Shown piece after piece: positions 60,852 to 61,241 of a stretch of DNA of 61,241 nt. Positions within the stretch are counted from its first letter, which is position 1; each line of letters opens with the position of its first letter. Both the position numbers and the translations under genes were made by a program. The notes beneath the pieces were generated by a model that worked only from the letters and a program-made list of their open reading frames with translations, was not told where the DNA came from and ran no database searches. The DNA is from Bacteroidota bacterium (lineage in GTDB: Bacteria > Bacteroidota > Bacteroidia > Cytophagales > Cyclobacteriaceae), in contig JAFDYY010000013.1 of the NCBI GenBank assembly GCA_018267195.1, forward strand, positions 1 to 61,241, written 5' to 3'.

Positions 60852-61241
60852 ATGGCGCGTTTTGGCAAATCCGATAAAAAAACTTCGTTTGGCAAACAAA
60901 GCCGGGCTGAAAAATCGTTTCATGAAAAAAAGAAACCCAGACTGGAGCCGGGCTCTTCTTTTTCCGATAGAAAATTTTCTAAAAAGAGTTTTTCTTCATC
61001 GCGTTCAGAGCCGGAAGATAAGCCCTTCCGCAAAGACCGATTTAGCCGCGATGAAAAACGCACTCCCCGGTTTTCCCGCGATTCAAAGAAACCCTTTCGG
61101 CAACCAGGAGAGGAAGGTTTTTCAGATGAACGAACGTACTCTGCCCGGAGAGAATCTTTCAAGCGCAGGGATTCGTCAGATGAAAAAAAACCTTTCCGCA
61201 AAAGGGATTCGAGCAATGAAGACAGCCGGTTTTCTGATCGC
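60852..61241 (+). CDS. low-complexity N-terminal part of probable 23S rRNA pseudouridine synthase (truncated by window)
   Basis: Open frame of 130 codons starting at ATG (MARFGKSDKKTSFGKQS) and running off the window without a stop. The visible part is Lys/Arg/Ser/Phe-rich low complexity, with repeated KPFRK, RFSRD and KRDSS motifs and no folded domain. In Cytophagales, such tails precede RluB-type pseudouridine synthases and sit next to scpB, which is the reason for the call. The catalytic domain is outside the window, so the family assignment is inference from position and composition. Confidence 0.55.
   Translation, partial: MARFGKSDKKTSFGKQSRAEKSFHEKKKPRLEPGSSFSDRKFSKKSFSSSRSEPEDKPFRKDRFSRDEKRTPRFSRDSKKPFRQPGEEGFSDERTYSARRESFKRRDSSDEKKPFRKRDSSNEDSRFSDR

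Noticed and set aside
60920..61216. 98-codon minus-strand open frame at the window end
   Set aside because: Antisense to the low-complexity start of the last plus-strand gene, whose frame is open from 60852 to the window edge.
1..61241. tRNA, rRNA, CRISPR, transposase or prophage genes
   Set aside because: No cloverleaf-like inverted repeats, repeat-spacer arrays or transposase/integrase motifs were noticed in gaps or frames; a covariance-model search was not possible.

Overview
The window is a chromosomal segment of a Bacteroidota bacterium, most likely of the order Cytophagales. The evidence is a complete gldK-gldL-gldM-gldN block (core of the type IX secretion system, T9SS, and gliding motor), a large secreted PKD protein with a T9SS type A sorting domain, BatD, GWxTD and DUF2723 proteins, weak ribosome-binding sites, and several upstream sequences resembling the Bacteroidota -7 promoter element TAnnTTTG. 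The order assignment is inference. I saw no rRNA, tRNA, CRISPR array, transposase or prophage, and no gene-free stretch above 300 bases; the longest, between gltB and the Gfo/Idh/MocA gene, is about 285 bases.

Layout. (1) 0.15-4.8 kb: T9SS core operon gldKLMN, closed by a strong terminator. (2) 4.8-9.9 kb, minus strand: tightly packed run ridA-like, gltX, a small basic protein, an outer-membrane barrel, an AIM24-family protein, a saccharopine-dehydrogenase-like enzyme and a DUF4286 protein. (3) 10-23 kb: mixed housekeeping genes, including a degenerate 3-hydroxyacyl-CoA dehydrogenase, acyl-CoA dehydrogenase, zinc peptidase, rfaE2-type nucleotidyltransferase, queG, a NeuD-like acyltransferase, batD, aroC, and the minus-strand run GWxTD-rlmB-selU-selD (selenium for tRNA 2-selenouridine). 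(4) 23-28.8 kb: methyltransferase, DUF2723/TMEM260-like glycosyltransferase, unknown membrane protein and TPR protein.

(5) 28.8-42.4 kb: an AT-richer surface-polysaccharide locus with an ABC-type exporter (Wzm/Wzt), at least five glycosyltransferases, two methyltransferases and a sugar-nucleotide epimerase. Two genes that do not belong to polysaccharide synthesis sit inside it: a DUF6922 plus AbiEii-like nucleotidyltransferase pair placed between wzm and wzt, and an AAA/DUF4143 ATPase. The locus is followed by a 1176-residue T9SS cargo protein in which a six-repeat, propeller-like segment appears to be inserted inside a PKD domain. (6) 46-61.2 kb: FtsB/DivIC-like protein, outer-membrane barrel, Ldh2-type dehydrogenase, Tat-type M24 peptidase, orphan gltB, Gfo/Idh/MocA oxidoreductase, PhoD-like phosphatase, an ECF sigma factor with an overlapping downstream gene, a histone-H1-like/DksA fusion, scpB, and the low-complexity start of a probable rluB cut by the window edge.

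The genes suggest a cell-surface theme: a T9SS export machine, a T9SS substrate, a polysaccharide export locus that could supply its surface anchor, and accessory envelope proteins. The most interesting candidates are the nucleotidyltransferase module nested in the wzm-wzt operon, with its altered active-site motif, and the nested PKD/propeller architecture.
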